A DNA stretch of 64,000 nucleotides from Marinisporobacter balticus (GCF_004345705.1 NZ_SLWV01000012.1:1-64000); one strand, 5' to 3'; shown: positions 1 to 8,508, numbered from the stretch's first letter. Numbers and translations: made by a program. Notes: a model not told the origin generated them from the letters alone.

Positions 1-43
1 TTTATCTTCCACCATTCTTGTTTTTTTCTATTATACATAAAAA

Positions 44-87
44 TACCCTACAGGGTAGACTTTTTTTAATGTCTACTCTATAGGGTA
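44..87 (-). terminator. terminator downstream of cold-shock gene
   Basis: A 17-bp stem (44-60 with 71-87, two G-U type mismatches) closes a 10-nt loop. On the minus strand it is followed by a run of T, so it terminates the cold-shock gene that ends at 122. Confidence 0.75.
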
Positions 88-121
88 CATTTTAATTTTT
101 TACGTGTAGAGATTTTTTATT

Positions 122-322
122 TTATAGTCTAACCAAATTGGCAGCCTGCGGTCCACGCTCACCTTCAACAATTTCAAATTCGACTTTCTGCCCTTCTTCT
201 AAAGATTTAAAGCCTCCGCCAGTAATTGCTGAAAAATGTACAAAGACATCTCCTTCATCAGGTACTTCAATAAATCCAAATCCTTTTTCATTGTTAAACC
301 ACTTTACTGTTCCTTGTTTCAT
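122..322 (-). CDS. csp: cold-shock protein (CspA family)
   Basis: This is a single cold-shock domain of 66 residues that binds single-stranded RNA/DNA and acts as an RNA chaperone in the cytoplasm. RNP1 (KGFGFI, residues 13-18) and RNP2 (VFVHF, 26-30) are intact and the length is standard. AGGAGG lies about 8 nt before the ATG. The leader of roughly 60-100 nt contains an 18-bp palindrome at 398-415 and ends in a hairpin terminator. It is monocistronic. Which Csp paralogue it represents cannot be told from this window. Confidence 0.95.
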   Translation of the reverse strand: MKQGTVKWFNNEKGFGFIEVPDEGDVFVHFSAITGGGFKSLEEGQKVEFEIVEGERGPQAANLVRL

Positions 323-397
323 TCCTTTAATTCCTCCTAATACGCAAAAATTTTAATGTATAACTTTATACTTCAAGTAGTATAACCGATTTTTATC

Positions 398-415
398 AAA
401 ATAAACGTTTATTTT
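398..415. promoter_or_regulatory. 18-bp perfect palindrome upstream of csp
   Basis: AAAATAAACGTTTATTTT is an exact palindrome between the terminator of the upstream gene and the csp leader. It lies where a -35 region would fall for the -10-like TATACT at 384-379 (minus). It could be a regulator site, but no regulator is identifiable. Confidence 0.4.
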
Positions 416-435
416 ATAATTTCTTATACATAGTA

Positions 436-460
436 AAAAACAGGGTTTATCCCTGTTTTT
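436..460 (-). terminator. terminator of the P-loop protein gene
   Basis: A ten-base-pair stem (436-445 with 451-460) has a 5-nt loop, and its outer arm supplies T residues on the minus strand. It overlaps the stop codon of the gene at 459. Confidence 0.65.
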
Positions 461-872
461 ATACCCTATCATATTTTCTTAATGCATCAGGCAATTGGTT
501 TAATTCACAGCTGACGCTCAACACAAATTTAATCTCAAATCTTTCAGAAAGCTTTTCTAATTCTGTTACAAAATCCTGTAGATCTACGCGTTCAACATTT
601 TTCACTTTCAGCAAGCCATCAATAAAAAATGTCTCTATATCATGATCTCTAGAAATAACGCCGCATAAAAATCCTATAAAACCTTTTATATCTTCTATAG
701 GATATTCATCTAAAGAAATAAACCGAACTTCATGTTTTAACGCATACATCGCTTTCTTATCCTTATCTAAAAATACAACATTCCCATGTTCCATATCAAC
801 GAGATGATTCGCCATCTCAATCATCTTTGTTGTTTTTCCTGTTCCTTTTCCTCCGGTAATCAATTTAACCAT
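459..872 (-). CDS. small P-loop NTPase of unknown role
   Basis: This is a 137-residue protein with a clean Walker A motif, GGKGTGKT, at residues 7-14, right after the first beta strand. A hydrophobic strand ending in Asp (IETFFIDG) near residue 85 could be Walker B. No DNA-binding, membrane or helicase part is visible, and the protein is shorter than most P-loop enzymes. Similar short ATP-binding proteins are annotated in clostridia without a function. The start is supported by AAAGGAGG. It lies between rlmN and csp on the same strand and has its own terminator. Function not assigned. Confidence 0.8.
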   Translation of the reverse strand: MVKLITGGKGTGKTTKMIEMANHLVDMEHGNVVFLDKDKKAMYALKHEVRFISLDEYPIEDIKGFIGFLCGVISRDHDIETFFIDGLLKVKNVERVDLQDFVTELEKLSERFEIKFVLSVSCELNQLPDALRKYDRV

Positions 873-993
873 TGCTATTTCCTCCTTTGGAATTTTGAGT
901 TTTATGTTATTAAAATGGATATTGTATTATGAATTCTACACATTATGCTAAATTCCTCCTAAAATATCAGTAACTTCTATTTATTTGAAATTT

Positions 994-2055
994 CTATTCT
1001 TCTGTATTGCTCTCATTTCTTTTTTCTTTCATATATCTCCTTCTCAATTGTCCACAAGCCGCCTCAATATCACTTCCCAATTCTCTTCTTATAGTGGCTT
1101 CAATACCTTGCAGTTTTAATGTTTTCTGGAAATTTTTCACCCGATCTGTCTTTGTTGTTTTATATGTACTTTCATCTACTTCATTAAGTGGAATTAAGTT
1201 GACATGGCACAATATTTTTTTGATTTTTCCTGCTAACTCTTTCGCATGTTCTTGCGTATCATTCACATCTTGAATCAAAGCATATTCAAAAGTAATTCGT
1301 TTATTGGTTTTATTTGTATACGCTTTGCAGGCTTCAAACAATTGATCTAATGGATATTTACGATTAATAGGCATCATTTGACTTCTTAATGCATCATTTG
1401 GCGCATGTAGGGAAATGGCAAGCGTAACTTGTGGTTTTTTATTTGCAAAGTCTAATATTTGTGGTACAAGTCCACAGGTGGAAATGGTTATATTTCTAAG
1501 TCCTACATTCAAACCTTCTGGATGATTGACAATATCAAGGAACTTTAATACCTCCTCATAATTGTCAAAGGGCTCTCCACTTCCCATTAATACAATGTTT
1601 GAAATTCTCTCTCTGATATCTTTTTGTATGACTAAAACTTGATCTAATATCTCTCCAGCATGCAAATTCCTTATAACGCCATCAGTCGTTGAAGCACAAA
1701 ATTTACACCCCATTTTACATCCTACCTGGGAAGATACACAAATCGAATTGCCATGTTTATATTTCATCAATACACTTTCTATAATATTTCCATCCTCTAA
1801 CACAAATAGATATTTTCTTGTTCCATCCATTTTTGATATCAATACATTTTCTATTTTTAATAATCCTATGTTTGCTTTTTCTTTTAGCTTTTCTCTCAAA
1901 AGCTTAGAAAGATTGGTCATTTCATCTATATTTTCAATACCCTTATGAATCCATCCAAAAATCTGTGTTGCTCTAAATTTCTTTTCTCCGATATTTTCCA
2001 GAAAAACTTCTAATTCTTCTATAGTACAGCTTTTCAAATCAATTTTATTCTTCAT
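994..2055 (-). CDS. rlmN: dual-specificity 23S rRNA/tRNA adenine C2 methyltransferase
   Basis: RlmN is a radical-SAM enzyme that methylates A2503 of 23S rRNA and A37 of some tRNAs. The 353-residue length is typical. The [4Fe-4S] motif Cys113-x3-Cys117-x2-Cys120 is present, and the C-terminal Cys334 (in EAACGQL) matches the cysteine that carries the transient methyl. The N-terminal 70 residues match the RlmN accessory domain. Cfr is less likely because of the short standard C-terminus and housekeeping context. AAGGAG precedes the ATG. The stop is about 120 nt before the P-loop gene. Confidence 0.95.
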   Translation of the reverse strand: MKNKIDLKSCTIEELEVFLENIGEKKFRATQIFGWIHKGIENIDEMTNLSKLLREKLKEKANIGLLKIENVLISKMDGTRKYLFVLEDGNIIESVLMKYKHGNSICVSSQVGCKMGCKFCASTTDGVIRNLHAGEILDQVLVIQKDIRERISNIVLMGSGEPFDNYEEVLKFLDIVNHPEGLNVGLRNITISTCGLVPQILDFANKKPQVTLAISLHAPNDALRSQMMPINRKYPLDQLFEACKAYTNKTNKRITFEYALIQDVNDTQEHAKELAGKIKKILCHVNLIPLNEVDESTYKTTKTDRVKNFQKTLKLQGIEATIRRELGSDIEAACGQLRRRYMKEKRNESNTEE

Positions 2056-2092
2056 TTAAACGACTCCTTATGTTCTATTTAGATATAGGAAA

Positions 2093-2119
2093 ACCTTAGT
2101 GCAAGTTTTCCACTAAGGT
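2093..2119 (-). terminator. hairpin after DUF1292 gene
   Basis: A nine-base-pair stem (2093-2101 with 2111-2119) is followed on the minus strand by TTTTCC. The short T-run suggests partial termination before rlmN. Confidence 0.55.
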
Positions 2120-2365
2120 CTATTCTTCTCCAAAATAAGATTCATATTCTTCTGATACACGTGCAAATTCATCATCATCTTCTATCGGTATGTATTCTTC
2201 TTTTCCATCTACTTCAATAATTTTATAAACATACGCATCATCTTCTTCTCCAACAGGTGCTAGTAGTGCATATTTGTCTTCTTCTATGTTTAGCACATCT
2301 ACTACTTCAAAATCATTTTTTTTACCTTCTTCATCTGCAAACGTCACAATTTTTTTATCTTCCAT
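2120..2365 (-). CDS. DUF1292 family acidic protein
   Basis: This is an 81-residue very acidic protein of the DUF1292 family, common in Firmicutes. It is a compact beta-rich domain of unknown function, with the family-typical opening (I/VTF-D-E-G) and the YALLAP strand. The frame is open to a GTG at 2377, but the AGGAG there is only one base away. The ATG at 2365 has the family's usual N-terminus and is preferred, although its spacing is a long 13 nt. It sits upstream of rlmN with a weak terminator between them. Confidence 0.85.
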   Translation of the reverse strand: MEDKKIVTFADEEGKKNDFEVVDVLNIEEDKYALLAPVGEEDDAYVYKIIEVDGKEEYIPIEDDDEFARVSEEYESYFGEE

Positions 2366-2515
2366 GTCTGTCCCCACTCTCCTATTCGTATTATCATTAT
2401 ATACTGAAGTAACTAGATCGTCTATAATAATCTTTATTCTTTATTCTTAACAAACTTTTCATCTTCTAAACGCTTGCATCTTGTATTTAAATAACCCCCT
2501 AGAAAAATAACATTC

Positions 2516-2541
2516 AAAAAAGTCCCTAATATTTAGGAACT
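2516..2541 (-). terminator. terminator of yajQ
   Basis: A nine-base-pair stem (2521-2529 with 2533-2541, one G-U pair) is followed by five T on the minus strand. Confidence 0.75.
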
Positions 2542-2546
2542 TCTTT

Positions 2547-3038
2547 TTATGAACGATAATTTGTAAATTGTAGTGCTACATCAAAATCTTTTTCCTTAAG
2601 CATTTGCATTACTTCTTGCAAACTATCTATTTTTTTACTTGTGATCCTTACTTTATCATCCATAATTTGAGCTTGTATTTTTAATTTAGATTCTTTTATT
2701 GCCGATATAATCTCTTTGCTTTTTTCTTTGGATATGCCCATTTGAATTTTTATAACTTGGCGCACCATACCACCAGAAGTATCCATTTTTTCATATTTCA
2801 AAGATTTTATGGATACACTTCGTTTTACCATTTTATCTTGAAGCACATCTATAATGCTTTTCACTCTAAAATCATCTTCTGCTAAAATCTTAATATCTTC
2901 CTTATCCCATTTGATTTCAGCCTTACTTCCTTTAAAGTCGTATCTTTGGGCTATTTCTTTTTTCGCTTGATTCACCGCATTTTCTACTTCTTGTAAATTC
3001 ACTTCTGAAACAACATCAAAAGAGCAATTACTAGCCAT
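2547..3038 (-). CDS. yajQ: YajQ family nucleotide-binding protein
   Basis: This is a 163-residue member of the UPF0234/YajQ family, a two-ferredoxin-fold protein. YajQ homologues bind nucleotides and, in Xanthomonas, cyclic di-GMP; a role in clostridia is not established. The family signature runs from SFDVVSE at the N-terminus through RYDFKGSKAEI to LQFTNYR at the end. The frame is open further upstream, but GGAGG sits 7 nt before the ATG at 3038 (and 4 nt before the adjacent ATG at 3041). The longer start would run through a hairpin. It follows the parvulin gene. Confidence 0.9.
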   Translation of the reverse strand: MASNCSFDVVSEVNLQEVENAVNQAKKEIAQRYDFKGSKAEIKWDKEDIKILAEDDFRVKSIIDVLQDKMVKRSVSIKSLKYEKMDTSGGMVRQVIKIQMGISKEKSKEIISAIKESKLKIQAQIMDDKVRITSKKIDSLQEVMQMLKEKDFDVALQFTNYRS

Positions 3039-3065
3039 CATATTCCCTCCTTTTATTGTTTTTTT

Positions 3066-3088
3066 AAGGGCCAATTATTTTGGCCCTT
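3066..3088. other. intergenic hairpin between ppiC-like gene and yajQ
   Basis: A strong nine-base-pair stem (3066-3074 with 3080-3088) is present. Its T-run lies on the plus-strand side, where no gene ends, while on the minus strand A residues follow. It may be an mRNA-processing or stability element rather than a terminator. Confidence 0.5.
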
Positions 3089-3092
3089 GTTT

Positions 3093-3851
3093 TTATTTTA
3101 ATAATTCTTCATTTGTAGTAATCTCGTATTGGGCTCTAATGCCATCTGTATATCCTTTAAACTTCTCATTTTGTTTATTTTTCAATATGTAATCTTTGAT
3201 TTGATCTTGTACTTTTTCAAAAGGCATTACACTCGCTTCTTTTCTATCTTCCACTTTAATAATATGATATCCAAATTGTGTTTTAACTAAGTCACTGATT
3301 GCACCAATTTCTAATGCAAAAGCAGCTGCCTCAAATTCAGGTACCATATTTCCTTTTTCAAAATATCCCAAATCTCCTCCATTTGTTTTAGATGGACACT
3401 CAGAATATTCTTTTGCTGCTTCTTCAAAGTTCTTTCCATCCTTTAACTCTTTTAAAACTTCTTTTGCTTTTTCTTCATCTTTGATCAATATATGTTTAGC
3501 TTTAGCAGAATCCCCTGCTACAAATTGCTCATTATTTTTTTCATAATATTCCTTTACTTCATTTTCTTCTACTTTTATATCCTCTAATAATTTTTTAACA
3601 GCATATTGCTTTAGTAAATTTTCTTCTACAGATTTTAGTTCTTTCAGATAAGCTTCATCTTGATCTAATCCTTTCTCTTTTGCATCTAAGAAAAGAATTT
3701 GTTGTGTAATCATTTCATTTAATAAATATTTTTTACCTGCTAAGGTATTTAATTGCATTTGTTGTTGTTGCGGTGCATGCTTTACAATTAACTCTAACTC
3801 TTCTTTTGTGATTTCACTTCCATTTACAGTAGCTAAAATTTGTTTATTCAT
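3093..3851 (-). CDS. cytoplasmic parvulin-type peptidyl-prolyl isomerase
   Basis: This is a 252-residue protein with a SurA/PrsA-like N-terminal helical part (1-110) and a parvulin domain (about 112-206) carrying the AKHILIKDE and GGDLGYFEKG...FGYHIIKV signatures. There is no signal peptide or lipobox, unlike PrsA, so it should act in the cytoplasm as a folding catalyst or chaperone. Residues 25-40 are Gln-rich. AGGAG precedes the ATG. It is followed by yajQ on the same strand with an odd hairpin between them. The substrate is unknown. Confidence 0.9.
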   Translation of the reverse strand: MNKQILATVNGSEITKEELELIVKHAPQQQQMQLNTLAGKKYLLNEMITQQILFLDAKEKGLDQDEAYLKELKSVEENLLKQYAVKKLLEDIKVEENEVKEYYEKNNEQFVAGDSAKAKHILIKDEEKAKEVLKELKDGKNFEEAAKEYSECPSKTNGGDLGYFEKGNMVPEFEAAAFALEIGAISDLVKTQFGYHIIKVEDRKEASVMPFEKVQDQIKDYILKNKQNEKFKGYTDGIRAQYEITTNEELLK

Positions 3852-3929
3852 TGAATTTCTCCTTTTTTTTATTATTTTTTCTCATTTCTTATCATAACAC
3901 AATATTTTTCCATAGTCTAATCTATATCC

Positions 3930-4868
3930 CTATTCTATAATAACATCCCTATTACTTGATAATTTTTCCTTCTTTTCTCCATAATAGTTTGTCCCCCAAA
4001 CGCCTAATAAAATCATGCACGTACCCACAAATTGATAAATTGTAAAAGATTCTTTTCTAATAAAAACCCCTGCGATCACTGAAATTACTGTTGTTAAATT
4101 TGCAAAAACAGCAGCCCTTGAAGCTTCTAGCTTTGCTAAATTGTAATTAGTAAGGAAAAATGCGACAACAGAAGATAATACCCCTAAATATAAAATAGCT
4201 ATAATTACTTTTGTATCCCCAAAGAGCATAAAAACATTTGTAAGATCTCCCTTTATTCCATGATTGATGAAAGAAAACCCATTAAAAAATATGGCGCCTG
4301 TACACATCATAAAAAATGTTATTTCAACTGGTTTAAATTCTATAGATAATTTCCTAGAAAGGATATTCAGTGTAGCCGCACAAAGAACAGCGCCTATTAG
4401 AAAAAGTATTCCCAATAAACTACCACTTGTGTAAATATCTTTCATCAATATAACAATAAATACGCCTATTAAAGATAGAAAGATAGAAAGAACTTGGGGT
4501 TTAGATGGAATCTCTTTTAAAAATACGCTTGCTAAACATGTTACGATGATAGGAATTAAAGACATCATAATACCCGCTTCTGAAGTTGTAGTTCTACTTA
4601 ACCCCATTATTTCAAATATAAAATATAAAACAGGTTGAAATAAAGCCAATATGAATAATACTTTCAAATTTTTATCTTTATAATTGGTTTTTATGATTCC
4701 CATAAATCTTAAAAATATGAGTACCAAAGTGGCCGTCCCAAATCGAAAGCTCAATAAATCAAAAGGCGCGATCGCAACTAATGCTTCTTTAGTAAATAAA
4801 AATGAAAATCCAAATACAATAGCAGTAATCATTCCAGCTAAAATCGGTAATATCTTATCATATTTCAT
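3930..4868 (-). CDS. DMT-family (EamA) transporter
   Basis: This is a 312-residue membrane protein with about ten hydrophobic helices arranged as two EamA repeats (roughly 6-135 and 150-290), typical of drug/metabolite exporters. The second repeat includes YLGVLSSVVAFFLTNYNLAKLEASRAAVFANLTTV-type sequence, in which the glycine- and alanine-rich helix is the family hallmark. The frame opens 14 codons earlier, but the ATG at 4868 has AAGGA at good spacing and begins the natural MKYDKILPIL terminus. The substrate cannot be inferred. It lies 48 nt downstream of the mgtC-like gene, so the two may be co-transcribed. Confidence 0.9.
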   Translation of the reverse strand: MKYDKILPILAGMITAIVFGFSFLFTKEALVAIAPFDLLSFRFGTATLVLIFLRFMGIIKTNYKDKNLKVLFILALFQPVLYFIFEIMGLSRTTTSEAGIMMSLIPIIVTCLASVFLKEIPSKPQVLSIFLSLIGVFIVILMKDIYTSGSLLGILFLIGAVLCAATLNILSRKLSIEFKPVEITFFMMCTGAIFFNGFSFINHGIKGDLTNVFMLFGDTKVIIAILYLGVLSSVVAFFLTNYNLAKLEASRAAVFANLTTVISVIAGVFIRKESFTIYQFVGTCMILLGVWGTNYYGEKKEKLSSNRDVIIE

Positions 4869-4916
4869 AAAATTCCTTCTTCCGCATCTCAAATTTTTAG
4901 CATACAGCATGATTAA

Positions 4917-5594
4917 TTATTCCAAATCCCCTTCCCATCCTGCACTTTTTACCCCTTCTATTTTAGCCATACTTCCAAAGAGTCCTTCTGGTGAAAATTT
5001 GCTTGGAATTTTTATCGTAATATCTATATGCAAATCTACATCCTCTTCAAAAGGTTCCATTTTTATATCTTTTATCGTAATACTATTTTTGCCAAGTAAA
5101 GTGCCTATTTCTCCAATTAACCCTGGTCTTTCAGCGCATATTACATGTAGCGTTTTATACTTATTTTTAAATACACTTTTCTCAAAAAAACCCAAACTAA
5201 TCAGAGAGAATAATACAATTCCTGCAGTAATCAATCCCCCTAAGTAGTATCCATTTCCTATAGCTAAACCTATACATCCACAAACCCATAAGCTTGCAGC
5301 AGTCGTTAATCCATGAATAGAATTTCCCTGCCTTAGAATAGTTCCTGCACCTAAAAAACCAATACCACTCACTACTTGTGCTGCCAATCTTGCTGGCTCT
5401 CCACCAGAACCATTCTCCCCTAACCCATCAAATCCATACATGGATATGAGCATAACAAGCGCAGCCCCTATGGTAACTAAAATATGGGTTCTAAGTCCTG
5501 CGGGTCGATTATTCGATTCTCTTTCTAATCCAATTAATCCGCCTAAAATACTTGCAAGCACAAGTCTAAAAGTAATTTCAGAATAGCTAATCAT
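4917..5594 (-). CDS. MgtC/SapB family membrane protein with C-terminal ACT-like domain
   Basis: This is a 225-residue protein whose MgtC/SapB membrane domain (about 5-140) has GGLIGLERE, the GLRTH motif and GIGFLGAG, all family hallmarks. The C-terminal 75 residues fold like an ACT domain (ERPGLIGEIGTLLG), as in many Firmicute MgtC proteins. MgtC proteins are tied to magnesium stress and to F-ATPase regulation; the role here is inferred only. The ATG at 5594 is chosen because AGAGGTG lies 8 nt upstream; the earlier GTG overlaps that site. It precedes the EamA gene. Confidence 0.9.
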   Translation of the reverse strand: MISYSEITFRLVLASILGGLIGLERESNNRPAGLRTHILVTIGAALVMLISMYGFDGLGENGSGGEPARLAAQVVSGIGFLGAGTILRQGNSIHGLTTAASLWVCGCIGLAIGNGYYLGGLITAGIVLFSLISLGFFEKSVFKNKYKTLHVICAERPGLIGEIGTLLGKNSITIKDIKMEPFEEDVDLHIDITIKIPSKFSPEGLFGSMAKIEGVKSAGWEGDLE

Positions 5595-5684
5595 TTTCCT
5601 TTTCACCTCTTATTTATATCTATTCGATCGTACCATGATGAACGCTTATAATCCTTCACTTTCAATATCGAGCTAATACCACTC

Positions 5685-5718
5685 ATAAACAGAGGAACAA
5701 TTTTGTTCCTCTGTTTAT
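5685..5718 (-). terminator. 16-bp hairpin after CoA-binding gene
   Basis: A perfect 16-bp stem (5685-5700 with 5703-5718) lies 4 nt past the stop of the CoA-binding gene. No long T-run follows on the minus strand, so termination strength is uncertain. Confidence 0.6.
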
Positions 5719-5721
5719 ATT

Positions 5722-6099
5722 TTACATTCCTTTTTGGGCTAATTCAACTAATACGCAACTTGTAATATACGCTATATCTTTCTCTTTACAAAAGGAAAGA
5801 ATTTCTTCGCTTTCAGCTCCTGGTTGTATTAAAACTTTATTGATTCCTAATGTATATGCTTCTTTCATAATTTTTATGCCTACATGTGGATTGATACAAA
5901 GGTCAATAACATCTACCTTTTCCTTTATTTCTTTAAGATCTGAAAATACTTCTTCACTTTTCCCTCTTGGATTTACTAACAATACCTTATATCCTGCATC
6001 TGTTAATCTGTTTTTTATTTTATAAGCATATTTTGAAGGGTTTAGTACATCCCCAGCAACAGCCCAGTTTTTATAAGTTAACATCTCTTGTCCATTCAT
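5722..6099 (-). CDS. CoA-binding domain protein (YccU type)
   Basis: This 125-residue protein is made of one Rossmann-type CoA-binding domain, as in succinyl-CoA synthetase alpha subunits and the small YccU proteins. The pattern AVAGDVLNPSKYAYKIKNRLTDAGYKVLLVNPRG is typical of this fold. It has no catalytic partner domain, and free-standing versions have no proven function. AAGGGAT precedes the ATG. It sits alone between the DEAD-box gene and the mgtC-like gene and ends at a strong hairpin. Confidence 0.9.
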   Translation of the reverse strand: MNGQEMLTYKNWAVAGDVLNPSKYAYKIKNRLTDAGYKVLLVNPRGKSEEVFSDLKEIKEKVDVIDLCINPHVGIKIMKEAYTLGINKVLIQPGAESEEILSFCKEKDIAYITSCVLVELAQKGM

Positions 6100-6157
6100 C
6101 TGATCATCCCTTTTTTTATATATGATACACTTTTTTAAATACTTATAAACTTTATCT

Positions 6158-7324
6158 TTAAGATTTATTCTTTTTTTGTTGAATGAATTGTTTCACTTGA
6201 ACAATTTTTTCATTCATAATTTCTATAGGATTCACTTCTATATTTAATTGTTTCATCATCTTATATAAAATAAATTTTTCTTTATCTCTTACAATGTTAA
6301 TGACCACACCACTATTATGTATTCTTCCTGTACGCCCTGCCCGATGTAAATAATCTATTTTATTCAATGGTAAATCCATATTGAATATATGGCTAACTTC
6401 CCTAAAATCCATGCCTCTTGTAAATAAATCTGTTGTAACTAATATCTTTAATTTTCCGTTATTGAAAGAGGTTAACAAGTTTTGTCTTTCTTGGTTTTTG
6501 CTTCTTGTCTGTATCCCTCCAACAGAAAAGCCTAATTCCTTTAATTCTTTTACAAATCTTTCTACATTTTGATTTTTGTTAATAAACACCAAGCTTTTAG
6601 CAGGTTTTATGGTTTTTAAAAACATCGCTAAGGTTTCTGTTTTCTTTGGTGCTTTGCTCACAATATATTCATGTTCTATCTTTGAAGGAATTGGTTTTAT
6701 ATGATCTAAGTTTATGAATACTGGATTTTCCATCATGTCATTCAATACGTTTTTTGCTTGCTCTGAAATGGTTGCAGAAAAACTTAAAATTTGTCTATCT
6801 TTCAAAGTGCTTTTCACAATCGCATGAATCTTATCTTGTAAACCTTGTTGTAATATTTGATCGACTTCATCTAATGCAATGGTTTTTACATGATGTATTT
6901 TAATCTTTTTTAATCCCATAATATGGACCAATCTTCCAGGTGTGGCAACAATCATATGGGGTTTTTTCTTTAATTTATCTAGTTGCCTCTTTATATCCAT
7001 TCCTTCTACAACTGTATCTACAAGAATTTCTGTCCCTTCTGTCATCCGCTTCGCCTCACGTTCAATCTGAAGGCTCAATTCTCTACTTGGTGCTAATACA
7101 AGCATTTGTAAATCTTTTTTAGAAGGATCAATTTTTTCGATCATAGGCAATAAGTATGCCAATGTTTTTCCTGTTCCTGTTTTTGCTTTTCCAATCACAT
7201 CTTTTCCTTTTCTCGTTAGTGGAAACGTTTCTGCTTGTATCGATGAAGGATTGATGATATGATTTTTTTCAAGGTTTTTCAAAATAAAATCTTTAAATCC
7301 AAAATTGTTAAACACTTTCTCCAT
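6158..7324 (-). CDS. DEAD-box ATP-dependent RNA helicase
   Basis: This is a 388-residue two-RecA-domain RNA helicase. The Q motif is near residue 30. Motif I is AKTGTGKT (47-54), Ia is PSREL, Ib is TPGR, III is SAT (183-185) and VI is HRAGRTGR. Motif II reads DEVD (152-155) instead of DEAD, a tolerated variant. There is no C-terminal RNA-binding extension beyond a short basic tail (QQKKNKS), so it is not a full DbpA or CshA type. Likely roles are ribosome assembly, RNA decay or cold adaptation. AGGAG precedes the ATG. Confidence 0.93.
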   Translation of the reverse strand: MEKVFNNFGFKDFILKNLEKNHIINPSSIQAETFPLTRKGKDVIGKAKTGTGKTLAYLLPMIEKIDPSKKDLQMLVLAPSRELSLQIEREAKRMTEGTEILVDTVVEGMDIKRQLDKLKKKPHMIVATPGRLVHIMGLKKIKIHHVKTIALDEVDQILQQGLQDKIHAIVKSTLKDRQILSFSATISEQAKNVLNDMMENPVFINLDHIKPIPSKIEHEYIVSKAPKKTETLAMFLKTIKPAKSLVFINKNQNVERFVKELKELGFSVGGIQTRSKNQERQNLLTSFNNGKLKILVTTDLFTRGMDFREVSHIFNMDLPLNKIDYLHRAGRTGRIHNSGVVINIVRDKEKFILYKMMKQLNIEVNPIEIMNEKIVQVKQFIQQKKNKS

Positions 7325-7643
7325 AGTCTATTTCTCCTTTTCTTATTCCATAAAAGTCAAACTTCATTCACCTTTTTATCTTCTATTTCAAAAGATTTGT
7401 GTATAATCTATCATCTAACAAATATATTATACCCTATAGTCAATTATCGCATAGCATAAATAAAAGTTCTTGAAATAAAAGCTTTCAGAAGCTTGCGTAA
7501 TAAATCTTATAGGTATATTTAAAAATACACTATTTTTAAAATTTTTTCAATGCTTAAACCAAATTCTTTTAAATATTTAGTAGCATTTTTGAAAGATCTG
7601 CATAGATTAATAGTATCAGCAATAAAAATGAGGTGAATAACAA
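7325..7643. promoter_or_regulatory. divergent intergenic region; partial sigma-K-like -10 for cwlJ
   Basis: This 319-bp A+T-rich spacer separates the helicase gene (minus) from cwlJ (plus). CATAGATTA at 7601-7609 fits the sigma-K -10 pattern (CATAnnnTA) 34 nt before the cwlJ ATG. The expected AC about 17 nt upstream is not exact (AG/GC), so the promoter call is weak. No other structure was found. Confidence 0.3.
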
Positions 7644-8087
7644 ATGGCTTATTCCGACAGAGAATTATTGGCAAGAATTATTAAGTGTGAAGCTGGTGGT
7701 GAAGGTGAAAATGGCATGAAAGGCGTTGCCACTGTTATTATGAATAGAGTAAGAGTTCCTTATGGGGAATACCAACGAGTTAATCAAGGAGATATCAGAA
7801 AAGTAATCTATCAACAGGGTCAATTTGATTGTGTCCGCTCTGTTCTAGGTGGAAAAAGCAACCCTCAGACCATTTGGGCAAGTCCACCTGAACAAATCCA
7901 TTATGATATAGCTGATTGGGCCCTCGCAGGTAACAGGCTATTTACAATTGGCTATTCACTATGGTATTTTAATCCTTTTAAACCTTCTTGCCCTTATGCA
8001 TTTCCCTATAACGGCACAGGAAGTTTTCAAGTAAAAGTCACACAGCATTGTTTCTATAATCCAACAGAACTTTATGCACAAACTTAA
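7644..8087 (+). CDS. cwlJ: spore cortex-lytic hydrolase, CwlJ type
   Basis: This is a 147-residue Hydrolase_2 domain protein. It lacks a signal peptide and peptidoglycan-binding repeats, which is the CwlJ rather than SleB layout. The catalytic glutamate is Glu16 in KCEAGGEG. The family motifs VATVIMNR, the FDCV segment and LWYFNP are present. CwlJ sits in the spore coat and degrades cortex muramic-lactam peptidoglycan during germination. The ATG follows a GAGGTG site. The gene 41 nt downstream encodes a GerQ-like protein, the factor that localises CwlJ in Bacillus, which strongly supports the assignment. Confidence 0.9.
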   Translation: MAYSDRELLARIIKCEAGGEGENGMKGVATVIMNRVRVPYGEYQRVNQGDIRKVIYQQGQFDCVRSVLGGKSNPQTIWASPPEQIHYDIADWALAGNRLFTIGYSLWYFNPFKPSCPYAFPYNGTGSFQVKVTQHCFYNPTELYAQT

Positions 8088-8128
8088 ATTTTGCTTTAAA
8101 ATCAGTATTATGAAAGGGGATATGATTT

Positions 8129-8497
8129 ATGTTTAACGATTTTTATCCAAATTATTACTCAATGATGCCTATGTATCCACCTATGCCTAGCATGCCTAGC
8201 AAAACACAACCTCCTGAACCTATGCCAGCACCACCTATTAACCAACTGCCACCAAATTTTGAAATCGAACCTCGTCTACCTGTACAAGATGATATCAACT
8301 ACACACAGGGGTATCTCAGAACACACATTGGCGAATATGTGAAAGTAGAATTCTTAATTGGTACTACTATGCTGGTTGACCGTGAAGGTACACTGGTTGA
8401 TGTCGGAATCAGTTACATTGTTCTTCAAGAACCTCAAACCGATGATTACTTAATGTGTGATATTTATTCTATTAAATTTGTTCAGATTTTTAAATAG
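8129..8497 (+). CDS. gerQ: spore coat protein GerQ-like
   Basis: This 122-residue protein has a Pro/Met/Tyr-rich low-complexity N-terminus (1-50) and a conserved C-terminal domain (about 58-122; YLRTHIGEYVKVEF ... VGISYIVLQEP ... DIYSIKFVQIF) that matches GerQ/YwdL. In Bacillus, GerQ is an inner-coat protein that is cross-linked by transglutaminase and required for CwlJ to reach the coat. The Gln-rich cross-linking segment of Bacillus GerQ is not seen; single Gln residues occur instead. It is probably co-transcribed with cwlJ and ends at a terminator. AAGGGG precedes the ATG. Confidence 0.82.
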   Translation: MFNDFYPNYYSMMPMYPPMPSMPSKTQPPEPMPAPPINQLPPNFEIEPRLPVQDDINYTQGYLRTHIGEYVKVEFLIGTTMLVDREGTLVDVGISYIVLQEPQTDDYLMCDIYSIKFVQIFK

Positions 8498-8508
8498 CCA
8501 TGCATAGG

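Noticed and set aside
902..943. A 13-codon frame (MCRIHNTISILIT) with AGGAGG 11 nt upstream, between rlmN and the P-loop gene
   Set aside because: It is too short to support; the purine-rich site may be chance and there is no attenuator structure next to it.
4684..5247. 187-codon plus-strand open frame
   Set aside because: It runs antisense across two clear membrane-protein genes and has no supporting start or family.
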